From Heterodera schachtii (lineage: Eukaryota; Nematoda; Chromadorea; Rhabditida; Heteroderidae): a stretch of 64,000 nt of DNA. The position numbers were made by a program, and so were the translations under genes. Numbering within the stretch: position 1 is the first letter of the stretch; each line of letters opens with the position of its first letter. Below, piece after piece: positions 21,401-35,853 of the stretch. The notes under the pieces are model-generated. The model did not search any database. It was not told the DNA's origin and saw only the letters and a list, made by a program, of their open reading frames with translations. The DNA is taken from contig SIJG01000045.1 of NCBI GenBank assembly GCA_023374025.1, positions 310,001 through 374,000 on the forward strand, in the 5' to 3' direction.

Positions 21401-23040
21401 ATGATTTGAAAAAATGGAATTCTTGAAACAAGTTTTTCTAAAAAATATTTTCATTATGATAAATTCACATTTTTTAAATTTTTAATATTAAAACATATTT
21501 TACGCCAATTAATAAATTCATGAAGACGAAAATGCAACTAAAATCATGAATAAAAAAAATTTAAAATTTTTATTATTTTTAAAATTAAATGTGTCAAAGC
21601 AAAAATATCAAATCCAAGTTAACTAGATTTTAAATAGTGTAATTTGAGGAAAACTTCATTCAATGTTTCGCTCTTGCCGAAAAATTGATATCGATATCAA
21701 ATACACTAGTATTCAATTAAATATTTTAAATCACAATGAGAAAACACGAAAATTAATTTTTACGAGCATATTAAGAATAATTTTTATTTTTCGGGCAACG
21801 GGAACTGGACCCGACGGTGCCGATAGGCGCCGCGCCGTCTGCAAAATTTGAAAATTTGAGTGGAACTTACTAAAAAAATTTTATCTAAAAATATTTAAAA
21901 TTCAGTCTTTTATTTTCTTATATTTGTAAAGACATCATCGAAGTTATAGTTGACATCAAATATGGTAAAAAATAAAGAAATATTAATTTGATTTTATTTA
22001 TTCTGCAATAATTATTTTCTCTTTTAATTATTCTTTTTTTTTTGCAATCTGCTATTTATTGGCTGAAGTATTAATTATAATCTGTAAAAATTATTATTTT
22101 TTTGAATGAATAAAATTGGTTAGCATCGAAGTTAATTTTCGAAGAGTGCCACATTAATTTAGTAACTTCACACTAAATTTTATGTTTTTAAATCATTTTT
22201 GCGATAAATTGTTGTTGAATATAAATGTATGTTTATGTAATTCGTTTCAGAGTATGAACTGAACTATTTACAAATTTTTTAAATTTTCGAATATTTTCTA
22301 TTTCTTTTTTGAAGTGTTTTTGAAACTAAATGCTTAATGGATTTTAAAATTGTTCTCCCTCTATTTTGATTTAATATAATACTTATGTTATTTTTATTTA
22401 TTCATTTTCATAATTGTATTTGTTATCTTGTCAATTTTTTTTGCTTTTAAAATAATATTTTTGCTTTTTAGTTTTTAAATCTAAACCTGATATTAATTAA
22501 TATAATTAATTTTTTTCTCAATGATTTTTAATAAATAAATTAGAAATTTTTTACAAATAAGATGACTACTAAAATAACAATGAATGAAATTTTTAATTCT
22601 TAAAATTGCACAGCTTTGTTTGTTAAATGAAGTTTTTCAAATTTTCATTTTTTTAAATCTGGGATGTATATGTTAATAATAATAATTGTAATAAATGGTG
22701 AGGAAATTCAAAGACGTATGAATATAAAATGCCCCGTGAAATAATTATGGCTTTTAAAATTGATATTATTAAAATTTGCTGTCAAACATGTCTCGGTCAA
22801 AGGGAAACATTTTTTAATGATTTTTACTAATAATTTCCAATTAAAATTCATATTTATTTCACGGGAAAATGGCTGCTTTTCATTAAATATCAACTAAATT
22901 TAAAATAGTTAATTAAGAAAATCTTTGAGAAACATATTTTTTAACAATTGATTTTTAATAATTATATGAATGGCATATTTCCTGCCACAATTAAATTATA
23001 ATAATTGTTTATTTAAATAGAATTTATGAATAGAAAAATT
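18500..23040. other. AT-rich intergenic DNA, mainly T-rich on the + strand
   Basis: No gene can be supported. Around 18800-18880 there is a GC patch with repeated GTTTGGGCG units. Open frames at 19356, 21218, 21663 and 22708 lack recognisable domains, and their residue content fits AT-rich noise. Confidence 0.55.
21797..21862. repeat. GC-rich repeat with CGGTGCCGATAGGCGCCG core
   Basis: A GC-rich island in AT-rich DNA. The core CGGTGCCGATAGGCGCCG and the following AAATTTG recur in related form at about 48680-48720 and, inverted, at 56925-56960, so it is a dispersed repeat. Confidence 0.55.
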
Positions 23041-23053
23041 CATAATTTTTAAA

Positions 23054-25116
23054 ATGAAATATTTTGTGAGCCTTTTTATTTATAATTTTTACGAGTGTCA
23101 GACAACTTCTGATGATATTTTTGACGAACTTTGGAAACACGTAAACAAAGATGCCCAAAAATTTAAAAGTGAAAGTACGGTAGTAAAAGCCAAAGAGGAA
23201 CCAATTGGAATTGCCAACAACGGAGGGCCAACAATCAAAGCTGAACCCTGTGAATTGCCAAAAAACTGTGAAAAAATTGTCATAAAAAATGAACTCTCTG
23301 AATATAAAATGCCAAACACTAAAAATGATCAACAAAATGAAAGAGGAAATTATGTAAAAAAGGAAGAATTCAGTGTTGAAGAACCTCGGTATAAAGAAGA
23401 GGACAATAGGGCTTTAAAATGGGAAAATGAATGCTTTGAAAAAAATTCAAAAAGTAAAATTAAATTTAAATAATACTTAAATTATTAATAATTAGAAACA
23501 GATAATACCGATGATGATTATGAAATGGAGGAGGAGGTTTTTAGCGAAAATGATGTTGATTATGAGAATGTGTATGATGAGGGTAAGTTTTATTTTAAAT
23601 TTATAGACAATAAAATTATAATATTATGACTTTTTGCCTTAACAGATTCCATTAAAAGTGCTAACGAAATGTCCACTGATAGTGAACAAGAAAATAGAAA
23701 ACCAACCAAAAAGAGATTAAGGGGAATTATCAATAAAAAATCGGACCCAAAACATGGTAAGATAAGTTTTGTTCAAGTTGATTTTGGTAATTAGGTTCAA
23801 AGTTACCAGAATAGCTTGAAATTTTGCATGAAAATGTATTGGTAATGAAACCCATTCCCTGCAAAATTTCAGAATTTTTCATACTCGCAACCCTTTTTTA
23901 CATAAAACCGAATGTTTGTAAAAATTTGCTCACCAAGATTGCGTTAAGGCTAGAAAGAGCGGATTTCTTAAAAACTTCTGAGTGAATAAAAAATTTGAAA
24001 TTTGGTAAGCTGATAGGCCCGTATGCCAAAATATTTTCATGCAAAATTTCAAACTTTTCTTAAAGCAATGAGCTACGTTAGAAAATTCCGCTTGGCGATT
24101 TGTGTAAGTTTTTCGCATATAAAAATCACATATTTAATAATGAGTGAACAAAAATCAATTTTTTTTGAAAATATCTGTCGTTTGAGTTATTTAACCGAAA
24201 TGAAAATTTAGCTAAATTTTTGCAAGGAATTAAGTATCAAAAAATAGGTATAAGGTTTTAATCCTGAAAGATTTAAATATATGCTTAATTTCAGCTAAAA
24301 AATTAACCGATGAAGAAAAGAAAAAAATAACAAAAAAATTTGTGAAATTAAAAGATCATTTTGAGAATGAAAAAATGTCAAAAAGAATGTTAGAGAAAGA
24401 AATTGCCAACACTTTTAGCGTACATGAGAGTTCAATTTATCATTGGAAGAAAAAATTTGGAATTAACGGAAGTAAATTTTAGTAGCATAAATTAAAATAA
24501 AATATTTATGCATTATTAATTATTGAATTAAGAAACCAAACTCAAAAGATATTCTAAAGAACATAAGTTCAATCTTGTAAAGCAATTTGATGAAATGAAA
24601 AGTCGAATGAAAGGTAAATCAATCGCAAAAACGGCAAATGAAATGGACAATCAAATTGCTAAGGAATTGGGAGTCAGCCGTTCAAGGATATGCCAATGGA
24701 AAAAGGATTTTGGCATAACAAGTAAATTCAAGAAAGATTTCATAAAATACTGTTGATTTTTAATTTTTTTTTATTATTTTTATATTTAAAGCTTAATTTT
24801 AGAGCTTATTATTAAATTTTAAATCGAAGATTCATAGAGTATTTTTTTCTTTTATTGCATTTTTGTAAAGAAATTTAAAATAAGTACATAATATCTTAAA
24901 AAGTAGCTAAACAATTTTGAAAATGTATGTTTTTTTGTGTGAATTATATTGTAATTTTCAGAAAGCAATCATTATGGCGACTCGGAGAAAATAAAAATAG
25001 TCATAAAATATTTGGAGATGATTGAGCAGAATCCTCATCTTTCGAAAAAAGACATTTCTGAGGAATTAAATGTTCCCCAGCGAACACTTAATAGGTGGAT
25101 CAGCAATTTGCAATGA
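23054..25116 (+). CDS. Acidic protein with three exon-encoded helix-turn-helix modules
   Basis: Gene family not named with certainty. Exons: 23054-23453, 23496-23582, 23646-23756, 24295-24471, 24533-24721, 24962-25116; every intron is GT-AG in phase 1; 372 residues. Exon 1 encodes a lysine/glutamate-rich region with several psi-K-x-E sites (IKAE, IKNE, VKKE) typical of SUMO attachment. Exon 2 is very acidic; exon 3 has KPTKKRLRG, a nuclear-localisation-like basic patch. Exons 4, 5 and 6 each encode one module of about 50-60 residues: a charged helix, then a helix-turn-helix ending in SSIYHWKKKFGI, SRICQWKKDFGI and RTLNRWISNLQ. These resemble Psq/transposase-type HTH units. A nuclear DNA-binding role is inferred. 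The predicted start peptide is hydrophobic (MKYFVSLFIYNF), so the true first exon may lie elsewhere. Intron 3 (538 bp) is long for this window. Confidence 0.78.
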
Positions 25117-25496
25117 AATAAGGTAAAAATCATAACAAAATAAGTTTAACTTCTTTTGATTTAAGGAACTGCGTTCTCTTCAAAAATGATATGACAAAAA
25201 ACGATAAAGTAATTAAATTTTTATATTTGAATATTTGTAGTTATTTATTTTAAGTTTTTAGATGTATAATATTTTAAACTTTTAATTTGTGTATTTATTG
25301 ACTAACATTTTTAATTCTATAAATTTTACTTTCAATATTTAATCATTAAAATAATTAATATTTATGCATTGTGAATCCTCTCCGTGTCCCGATACTTACT
25401 TTTCTTTAAAACTCCAAAAATCTTCCCCCCATCCCACTTCCCGTTCCTTTGCTTCCTCTTTTGGTCACATATTCCCACAACCGGAACAGGACAGAT
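25117..25496. other. 3' flank of the HTH gene
   Basis: AT-rich DNA after the TGA, followed by a C-rich left shoulder (about 25375-25496) of the fold-back repeat. Confidence 0.5.
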
Positions 25497-25717
25497 CGGT
25501 GCCAGCCCAAGTTTTGGACTATAACTTTTTTCTTTGCCAACCAAATCCAACATTCTTGGTATCATTCGAAAGCCCTTCTGATTCTCTAAACTAAATTTAT
25601 CCAAATTTTGCAGGCTAATAGAAGAACACTTAGGGCTATCGATGATACCAAGATTGTTAGATTTGGTCAACAATGAAAAAAGTTGTAGTCCAAAACTTGG
25701 GCTGGCACCAAAACGGC
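25497..25717. repeat. Fold-back element with about 75 bp arms
   Basis: The left arm (about 25497-25570) and right arm (about 25647-25717) are near reverse complements, sharing GGTGCCAGCCCAAGTTTTGG, ACTACAACTTTTTTC-like and CTTGGTATCA steps in mirrored order, with a loop of about 75 bp. The phrase GGCTGGCACCAAA occurs twice on the right. The 144-residue minus-strand open frame here comes from the repeat. A MITE is likely, but ends and target duplication are not clear. Confidence 0.7.
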
Positions 25718-28700
25718 TGGCACCAAACCGTCCCCTACCGTCCCCCCACCGTCCTCCACTAATTTCCCGTTTATCAATGTGCGTTAATCGATTCACAAAT
25801 TTTTGACTCCCTCCGCGGACGCTATTTACTAAATGATGATGTGAAAAAATATTTTTATATAAAATAAAAGTTTTGCTAAATATTAAATAATTTACATATT
25901 TTAATTAAAAATATATAATCTTAAACACAATTCAAATATAGAAAAAAAAGCAAAAGAACATTGCATTTTGTTGTAAGCAAAAATATTATGTGTTGATCTT
26001 TTACTAAAAGAACATTTATTGCTGTAAATTATTTATAATGCTAACACCAATTAAATTTAATCGGAGAAAGAAAACGAATAATTAAAGCAGGCAACTAGAA
26101 AAATAAAGAAAACTAAATACGAATTCAAAGGAAATCATTTGAGTTTGCAAAGCTAAATCATAAAAACATATCAGATAGAATTAATACATAAATAATTGAC
26201 AAAATAACAACCATATTCAAATATTAGATCGTATCAGCATTATTTTATACGGAAACATAATAATTTTCGTTCTAACAATTGCTGAAAATTGCGAATAAAT
26301 AATTGAAATTAATTTACACATCCGAAAAAAATTAATAAATAAAATCAAAATAAAATTTACAAATGACAATTAAAATATATTAAGGGAATACAATTTTTTT
26401 TTAATAAAATAATTATTGTTAACTGTGCTTTATGATTGGTTATAGAGTAAAACCTAATACAAAATGGAATCATAATGATTTTATCAAATAAGAATTAAGA
26501 AACCTATCGATCTTCTGAAAATAAACAATTTGATAGATAAAAATTTAATAATAATGAACAGCAGAAAATAAATATATAATTTCTTGAATATTTACCCAGT
26601 CATGTGTATTTATAAAATATTCATAAAGGAAGAATCCTGACATCTATTTAGACCAATTTCTAATCCCGAACCCGAAATCAAACAAAAATCGGAAATAGGA
26701 ATTGTCAAAATAGTTCTGATTCGTGCTCAGTGACCAAATTTTCATGATCATACATTAAAAAATTTGAAACTCAAAAGGGTCCCCCATTTTGTTTTACTTT
26801 TTGATAAAATTCAAAATAGTACACTTTGCAAGTAGTGCTGAAAAAAATAATCATAACGATTAAGGTAACGTAAATAATGAAGAGTTTTAAAATTAAAGCT
26901 GTAGCGAATTAAAATTTTTAACACTTATAGTTTTTTAAATATTATTATTATAAAAACTGTAAATATATTATTTAAATTCAATAAATAAATAGTGAACAAA
27001 TAAAATTTATTAATAATGCATTTATGATATTAAATGTTATTAATGCGATTAAATATTTAAAAATAACGAACAACGTGGCAACTATAACTATGGAGAACAC
27101 ATTCCTGTTCAAAGTGAAATGAAAAGTTAAAGAATTTAAAAATATTTGATAATATTTTTAATGTGTTAAAAATCATTCTGTTCATTTTAAAATAATAATC
27201 TTGACGATAAATTGAAAAAATTTAAGATCTAGAAAAATAGCTCAAATAAAAATTTATAAAATATATAAAAATACACAAATATTAAGAACATTATAAAATA
27301 TTTAAAACAAATATTATATATAATAAATGAAATAATCATAACATTTATAACCCGTCTCAAACTAGATTAATAGGATTTGAATCGTTACATAAATTTTGTA
27401 AAAGCATTGATAATAAATTTCTTTAGATCGTCATCATAATTAAAAATATTTAAACAGCTTAACAATATTATATTGTATATAATAAAATAATTATCAAGAG
27501 GACAGACAAAAATATCTTTGAAAAACGATAAGGTAACAAGAAAATTATGAAAAAAATTTAGATGCTATATTTGATAATATATATAACTTTATGAATATTC
27601 ATTTGAATTGCTAATTAAAAATGTAAAAGAGCAGAAAAATAAAATTAATAAATAAAAAATAAAAATTTTAAATCAAAAATAAAACTTGACTAAAATATTA
27701 TTACAAATTTGATTAGAAGAATATATAAAAACATTAAATACACTTAAAAAAGAGCAATGCATAGAGAACGAAGTACCTGAGTCAGATAAGACAAAATTGA
27801 ACTATTGAATTTGGAATAGTATTTTATAGAAAATGAAAATATAAAACAAATTACTAATAAAAAACATTATAATCGTTTTTATACAAAATTTAATCGTTTA
27901 CATGATAAAATTGAAATTACCAGCTAATTACCAAAAACAAGAGAATTGTAATGTTTTATGTCCAAATTCATTATTTGACAATTAAGAAAGTAAAAATGAT
28001 TTAAAAAATATAATTTTAAGTTAATCGATATGAAGGTAAATATTATTAAATTTACATAATTTTGAAATATGGTTTAAATAATTCCGTGATAATTAAAGAT
28101 TATAAAAAGTAAAGAACCGGATGAAAAATCGATTTTATCTTGCCAAGGATTATTTATTAAAATAAAAAATAAAATAACAGTGACAAATAATTTAGAAAAA
28201 ATATTTTGCCAATTAAAAGCTCTCTCTCCCATTTAAAATTATTTAAATTATAACAATTAATAAAAATCTGAACCATTTTATTTGGTATTGCTTGCTATAT
28301 TATTTCAATGAAACCAAACTCTTGACAAGAGAAATAAATTATAGTTAAAATTATATAAGCATTAATGAAATTGAAATATTCAATAATTTAAACTTAAATT
28401 TATTTAAATTTAAGAGAGAGAAATAATAATAATAATACTAATAATAAATAAATATATAAAAGAGGCTTTCTAATGTAAGTTTAAATCTACAGCATAAATA
28501 ATGTACTTAAATATAATACCATTAACAGATTATAATGGAAAAATAAATAGAATATATAAATATTTTTAAGAAAGAAATATATATTTACAAACCAAATAAT
28601 CAATGAATTTTATTGATTAAAAAAATTAAATTTTAAAAATCTTAATTAAAATAAAAAACGATAAGGTGAATAAATTGTAAAAAATTCACTAGATGTTTCT

Positions 28701-31623
28701 TAATGAATTTAAATCAAACAAAATGAAAATACCGAAGAATTTAAGAAATATTGAATCAACCTAAAGAAAAATAAAAAATGTTTAATTCAAATTTTTAATA
28801 CTAAATTTTTTAATTGGTGCAAATATTATTTTATTGCGAGATAAAAAAATATAAGCGAATATTTTTTAGGTTAAATTATTTTTTCATTAATTACTAAAAA
28901 ATAAATTATTTGTGAGAATTACAAGAAAATTAATTTAATTTATTTATTTCTAAAAAAATATGAATGTCTTTAGATAAAAAAATAAATCAATTAAAAGAGA
29001 AATAAGATATATAAACCAATATTAATTCATAAATACCGTGTCAAAAATAATCTTATTAATTTATTGAAAACAAAATTTCACTTAAATTATTATTTATTAA
29101 AAGGCTTAAAGAAAGTAAAACTTGTATGAAATATTAAAAATAAATTATATTCTGAACAAAAAAATCGATTTCAAAAATATTATTAATCAATTAAAAGAAA
29201 TCACATACCAATAAACTATTTTTTAGTAAAAATTTGTGTATTTGATAAAACTTAATTAAACAAAATTTATCATTTTAAACTCACAAAAGCTTTAAAGACT
29301 AAATTTTGATAAGTAGCAATAAATAAATCGTCAATCAGCTTGTTATTTCCAGAAAACAATAGAAAATAAATAATTTCAAAAAGCAAAGACACAAAGAATA
29401 ATTTTATTTTTAATAAGAATAATTTTAAAAATAAAATAAATACTCAAAAATAATTTAGTAATTCTTATTGATAATGATTAAGCTTACCCATTTAACCTAA
29501 TTTGCATACCAAAAAAGGTATGCTAAATTTCATTAATTAGTAAAATGAAAATAAGAAAAAGTGCTAAAAACGTACATTTATTTTTAATTAAAAATTTTAA
29601 AAGAAAATACTCTTTAAAAATTAATAAATCTTTATTGAAGTTAATGAAAATCAGAATTTACACGTGCGACACGCAATTCTTTATTAAATAAATTCTGCGA
29701 TGACAAGAGTGTTGAATCAATATAAGTAGCAATGAAGTTGCTTTGATAAAAAACAAGTCTTTTAAATTGCAAGGTTTATCATTGCAAAAAATGTAATAAA
29801 AATATATAATTAGATCTGAGACAATGTATTTCGCTACGAATATCATGTATAAAGAATCTGACAGAAAAATTATTTACAATTAAAATTTATTCAGCTTATC
29901 ATTAAAATATTTATAAATTCAATGATAGCGAAACCATAAAACTTGTTATAATACAATGGATTAGATAATTTAATTTATTTTTTTAATTAGGTGTATTCAA
30001 CATAATTAAATTTCCTCGCCAATACGCTAGTTAAGGCAAGAAGCCAACATTTAAATAAATAAACTAAATAGTATATTATATAAATTATAATTTTGTATAA
30101 TCGAAGAGAAAATTCATATTTTATCAATGATATAACGAAAATATTTTACATTCCCTTCATAAAAAGCAAAATAGCATTAAATAACTCTTTAAAAAAACTT
30201 AATAGCAATTAAATCTCAAAAAATTCAATGTAATAAATGAGATGTTAAACTGTTATTTCGATAGCAAAAAAGTGTCGTATTATATTATAATGAATAAACA
30301 AATCATCTAATTTTTCTTAAGCATATGGCTCCAACAAGCTTTATTAGCATGTTTAATAATAATAATAATCAAGAAATCGTCAATCAGCTCCTTATTTCCG
30401 GAATACAACATGAAAATAAATAAATTCAAAAAGTAAAAATTTTTTAACTATTACTCATATGATCTCAATTGAATAATTCAACATTCTTAATTAAATGTAC
30501 AAAAAGATAAAAACTAGCATTTAACTGAATAATAATTTCAAAATAAAAAATTTCAAGATTTAAAGGGATCAGAATTTAAGTGAACATATTCCTTTACCCA
30601 TACAACAATATTATTTTCATTTTTATCTGAATATTGTTTACATCAAAAAAGGAACATAATTTTAGACACCTACCCATTACTGCCAAAATAATTGATAAAT
30701 TGCAAAAATTATTTTAATCTTTTATCGATTTATTAATTTTATTGCCATTTGATTATTTATTCGTTTTAAAACCTTTTTAGATTTAATAATACTATATTCC
30801 ATTTGAAGAGAGTTGTTCTTAGAATATATTTTTATTATATTTTAAAACATTTTAATTTTAAAAAAACACATTTTTCATTAAATAACGAATTTATCTCTTT
30901 TTTATTATTTAATAATTCTTAAAATATATCTTGACACGCAGTGACATAATAGTTGATTTGATTTTTTGGACTTTTTAACACGTCCTTATTATTAATATTT
31001 TTAGAAGTCATATATTAGAAGGTCGATATTTTTTAAATATGAAAAAGTTACCTTTTTTAGAACCTACTAATAAAATCGAAAATTTATTTTATGAAACAAA
31101 TTTTAATTAATCAAATGCAAAATTTAAAGAATAATGTATGCTTATGATATTTCAATTATTAGAGAGAAAAAAAGAAAAAACGAATTTAAAGAAGTAATGG
31201 AATATAGCAAGTAAAATGATGTAACAAATGCTGCGATAAATTTTATTTGATCAATAATTTAAAAATTAAAAAACATTAAATATATTTAAATCTGCAAACC
31301 ATTTTAATAATTTTAATATTTATTTAAATTAATTATATTCATAACAGTTATACAGAAATTATCCAGTTGAAGAGCGGATGTAAATATATGTTTAATGATA
31401 ATTTAAATGTAAAAAATGAATATTAACTAAACAATATTATTCGTTAAAAAAGTTAAAATAAACTTGTTAATATTAAAAAAAATTTGTTTGTGAAAAAGTG
31501 CTTTAATTTGAGCAATCAATATAGGATAACACTTAAGAATATAATTTTTTTAATGATTTAATTTTTATAAAAACATTTTCATTCTTCATTAGGAACTTTG
31601 TAAATTGTTTAAGTTTTCCAAGA

Positions 31624-31768
31624 ATTATTTTATGTCAGTTGTCGGGCGCTACCCTAAATCTCGAGAATTTGTGCGTTAAAGGATTTTTTTGCGTCTCTGT
31701 ATTTATTATATTGAATATCGCTTAATTTTATTTTGTGATGACATTTTATTGAATACAGGGTTTTAGTT
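31624..31768. repeat. Dispersed repeat, copy 1
   Basis: About 145 bp in the same orientation and nearly identical to 52524-52667. Shared anchors include TCTCGAGAATTTGTGCGTTA and TTGAATATCGCTTAATTTTA. Matching ends sharply on both sides. No terminal repeats were recognised. Confidence 0.8.
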
Positions 31769-34689
31769 CACTACATATGGCAATTAATGGCAGGCACTTA
31801 AAAGACAGACTTTAATTATGTTAACAGGAAATTTATAAATCAGTTTGATTAAATTTAAATTTATCAATATTCGAAATATCATTCAAAAAATCCAAATAAA
31901 AATATTATTCGGAATTCACTTTTACAAAATTTCAACCTTTATTAAAATGCAAAAAAGTATGATGCGCCAAAAATTTAAAGCGCTTACTGCATCACGCATG
32001 AATATATGATAATTATAACCCAAAGATTGAACGAAATAAAAGATATAAAAAAATATAATTTGCACGGAAACAAAGCGAAAGAATATTTGATTAAGAATAT
32101 AATTTAATAAAATTTCTAAAAAATAGATTTAAAACATTCTTTCTCAAATGTCTCACGACTGATTTTGAATATTATTAATTAATTTTTGATTATTTGAGCA
32201 TTAAAACTGAATAAATTTTTGATTATTATAAAATTTTGAAATTTTTGTTTAAATTTGACTTGAATTTCGATGGATTTACACTAAATCTGGAGAAAAAAAC
32301 AAGTGAAAAATATGATCATAATTGTTATAATTCATTTCATACTTTAAAAGACTGGAATAAAAATGTTAAACTTTGTAATAAATCAGGTAAAAATTAAAAG
32401 AAATAATTTAACCAGGTGACATAAATAAATTAAATAGCTAAACTAAGGATGTGAAGCAATGAAGAAGCCAGATTAAAAGAACATCAAAATTATCCATAAA
32501 AATTAAATTAAATTATTCTTTTTAAGTCAGTTGTTAAAATTTAGAAATTTTTTGTTTAATTTTAAAGTTCGTTTCGTAAATCCGCCAAAGTGGGCGTTTT
32601 TAATCCGGCAAAAAACGATTAAGAACAAAAAACATTCAACTAAGTAAAAGAAATACTTGGCAATTGAAAAAGTGGTAAAAACAATTTTATAATTCAATGG
32701 AATAGAACCAGCATAATAGATATTAGAATAAAACTCTAAAATCTAAAGGTTTAATCAGGGTATAAAGAAAAAGAATACTTGAAAGAATTAAATTATCTAA
32801 TAAATTAAATTAATATGGTCGAAAGCTTCCGAAATGTAAAACTCATCTTCATTACAATAGAAATATATAAAAAATTGAAATAACTTTTTAAATATTAAAA
32901 AAAATTACCTTGTTTATGACAATTCAGTAAAGAGTTTATATCATAGACAATTTAATTTGTAATAAGATAAAAGAATATAGATTGACTAATTACTAATAAA
33001 AAGATCTTTTCACAACAACTATCATAATGATAATAATAAATCAAATATGAAGAATAAAATTAAAATGAAAGGTCTCTTTTAAGCAATAGTTTTATGTCAA
33101 AAAATTAATTAACTAACATTTTCGTGCTTAAAATATAATCTTCCCATTTTAATGTATTAAATTTAAACAATAATTAATAAATGAATAAAATATCTTTAAA
33201 AATTACTAATGAACCTTTATTGTAAATGTTATTCTGTTCTTAATTAAACCATAAATTTTATAACAGAGTTTTGTAATTAAAGCTTTATGATTATTTAAAA
33301 TATGTATTTTTTTGTTATAAAATTATTTTGATTGTTTCAATAATAGCTTTAAAATAAACAAACAAATGTTAAATCGTTCGATTTATTCAAAAACAGACAA
33401 ATCTGATAATCAGACAGATAGAAACGGCTAAAACGACAATTCATTAGTTATAGCTACAGTACAAAATCTATTAAAATTATCATCACTGTTCTTTTTATTT
33501 AATTGGAACCCATTGTTGCATGATTGAATATTAAATCTTTTAGCCATTCAGCCAAAATGAAAAATTAAACCTTCTTCACTCGAATAAATTAAATGAAAAT
33601 ATAATTTAAATTTGAGTCATTATATATTAGTATTTTAATACAACCAGTGAAATCTTGCAGTTTTCTTTTTGAAATTTCGAAAGCGTATTTTCGAGGTTGG
33701 ATAAATCCTGAATGGGTGGAAATAATAAAGTCTTAAGAATGAGATATTAAAAAATATATAAAGAAGTCAAATTTTTAGTTGAGATTTTTTATTTTATTTT
33801 AATTATTGGATATTCTTTTGTTGATCAATTTTTTACAAAATTACATTTCATATAAGATAACAACATAATAAAAAAAGCAAAATTGAATAATCTTTTTTAA
33901 TTTAAATCCTGTCCAAGTAAGAATTAAGAAATATTTGAGCGTTGATTTTTATCTAAAAAAATTATTATTAATAAAAAATGAAAAAATGACAATATTTTTC
34001 AAAAATTGACTGAAAAACATGAGCTTAAAAATTTGCAAAAATTGCTTGCTACGTTATCCCAAATAAAAGTCCAGTCTTACTGTTTAAAAAAAAGAATACT
34101 TATATTGTAAGAATTAACTCTTTTTTTAAGCGAATAAATCTAAAATGAAGAAATGTATGAAATTAATTAAAAATAAATAGACTCATAAAAATCACTAATT
34201 ATTAGTTATAATGTATTGTTCCAGTTTAAAAATTATATAAAAATGAAGGGAAAGCCGAACTCTCCGAATGTATAATAATATATTTAAAAAATGAATTTAA
34301 AATTTCTTTGAAAATCAACTACGAAATGCAAAAAAATAAAAAATTAAAATAATAAAAAATTAATTTAAGTGCTATAATTAAATGATTTATGCAACAATTT
34401 TATAATTAAAAATTACTTTTGAAGATGAATATTGAATTTAAATTATATACAATAGTAAAAATTAGAATTGTACAAAACTATTAAAAAATACCTTACGAAA
34501 TTTATTTTCAACACCAATGTTTTAAAATTTATATCACATTATTAAATAAAGAGCAGTCAATGATTTTATTAGAATTTATGAATAAAAATAAGTGAATAAA
34601 ATTATATAAACGACAAATTTCGCAATTAGACTATGCAAAAAATTACATTAATAGTATGAATTAAAAATTTAAATAATTCGTTCACCTCA

Positions 34690-34883
34690 TCAAAAATGAT
34701 ATTATAAAAAGGAACAATTAATCATATAACATCAATATATTTACATATGCTTATTCGAATTTAAAATGAACAATTACAAAAAAACCCCGAAAGCGAGAGA
34801 TTAACAAATAATAATTAACTTATATTAAAGTTGAGTAAAAGCAAATGAGAAACAATCTAATTTATAAATTGTGACAAATTCTG
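34690..34883. repeat. Dispersed repeat, inverted relative of 55250-55440
   Basis: The reverse complement matches 55250-55440 with moderate divergence, including the shared step AACTTTAATATAAGTTAATT and the neighbouring AATCTCTCGCTT. A second short inverted match links 34060-34105 with 54062-54110 (AGTAAGACTGGACTTTTAT). The two pairs are not in the order expected of one simple inverted repeat. Confidence 0.65.
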
Positions 34884-35660
34884 ATTATATAAAAACCAAA
34901 CTACATAAAAACAATAAATAAATATTTCATTAATCTGAGTTAAAATATTAAAAAAAGAAGAAAAACTCCAAAAAATAGCAGAAATATTTAAAATAATAAA
35001 TAAAAATTTTTAAAAATACATGAAGCAGAAAAGAATAAAGTGACTTTCAATAATAAAACATAACATAAAAAGACATGCGCATAATCAAAAAATAATAATT
35101 TTCATCTTTTATTTAAATAAATTAAAATATAAAGTAGTACCTTTTGCTAATCATCCATCATCAAATGTTGAATTAAGTTTTGAACTAACTTTCTGACAAC
35201 TTTAATTTATATTTATTAATAATTTATTAGATACTTGAAAAAATAAATTTTTAAATGAATAAAAAAAAAGCAAAGAGTAAATTTGAAAAAAAATATAAGC
35301 TGAGCAAAAATAGGGCCTTATTTTTGACCAATTCTGAACCCTGAACCCGGATTCGAAGAAAAAATTGAAAATTCAATTTGCGAAATCAAATCAAAACAAA
35401 ATAATGAATGAAATAAAACGGAAAATCTATTCATAAGTCAAGATATAGTATTCTGGGTATTTGAACCGATTTTTTCATATTTGAATTTTGTAAAAAATTA
35501 AATTTAAAATTTTTGTTCGAGTCCGGGTCAGAGGTTCGAAATTTGTCGTAATAGGTGTCATAATCGTGTTCTCCTACACTGAAAACCTATAAAACAACTT
35601 TAAAAATTTTTTAAACATTTAAAAAAAATGGGACCAGTAAACTACATGATTTCCAATTAT

Positions 35661-35853
35661 TTTTCTGTTGCCACTTTGAGTTCAAAACTCGCCCAAACAG
35701 AACGGGTTAATGAGTTTAATTTTAATACTACTTTTTAAATAGAATTTAAATTCCTTTATTTTAAAAACCTTCTTTTTATACAATTTTTATTATTAAAAAC
35801 ATCTATTTTCTTTGTTAGATAATTATATGGATATTCATGAAATAATGTCTTTT
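35661..35853. repeat. Dispersed repeat, inverted relative of 41240-41434
   Basis: The reverse complement matches 41240-41434 across nearly 195 bp, including CTGTTGCCACTTTGAGTTCA and ACATCTATTTTCTTTGTTAG. The LTR retrotransposon at 36025 lies between the two copies. Confidence 0.75.

Noticed and set aside
23054..23100. Signal peptide on the HTH protein
   Set aside because: The hydrophobic start is T-tract derived and contradicts the basic nuclear-type patch and HTH modules; the true first exon may be different.
25362..25796. 144-residue minus-strand open frame
   Set aside because: It spans both arms of a fold-back repeat and has no domain signal.
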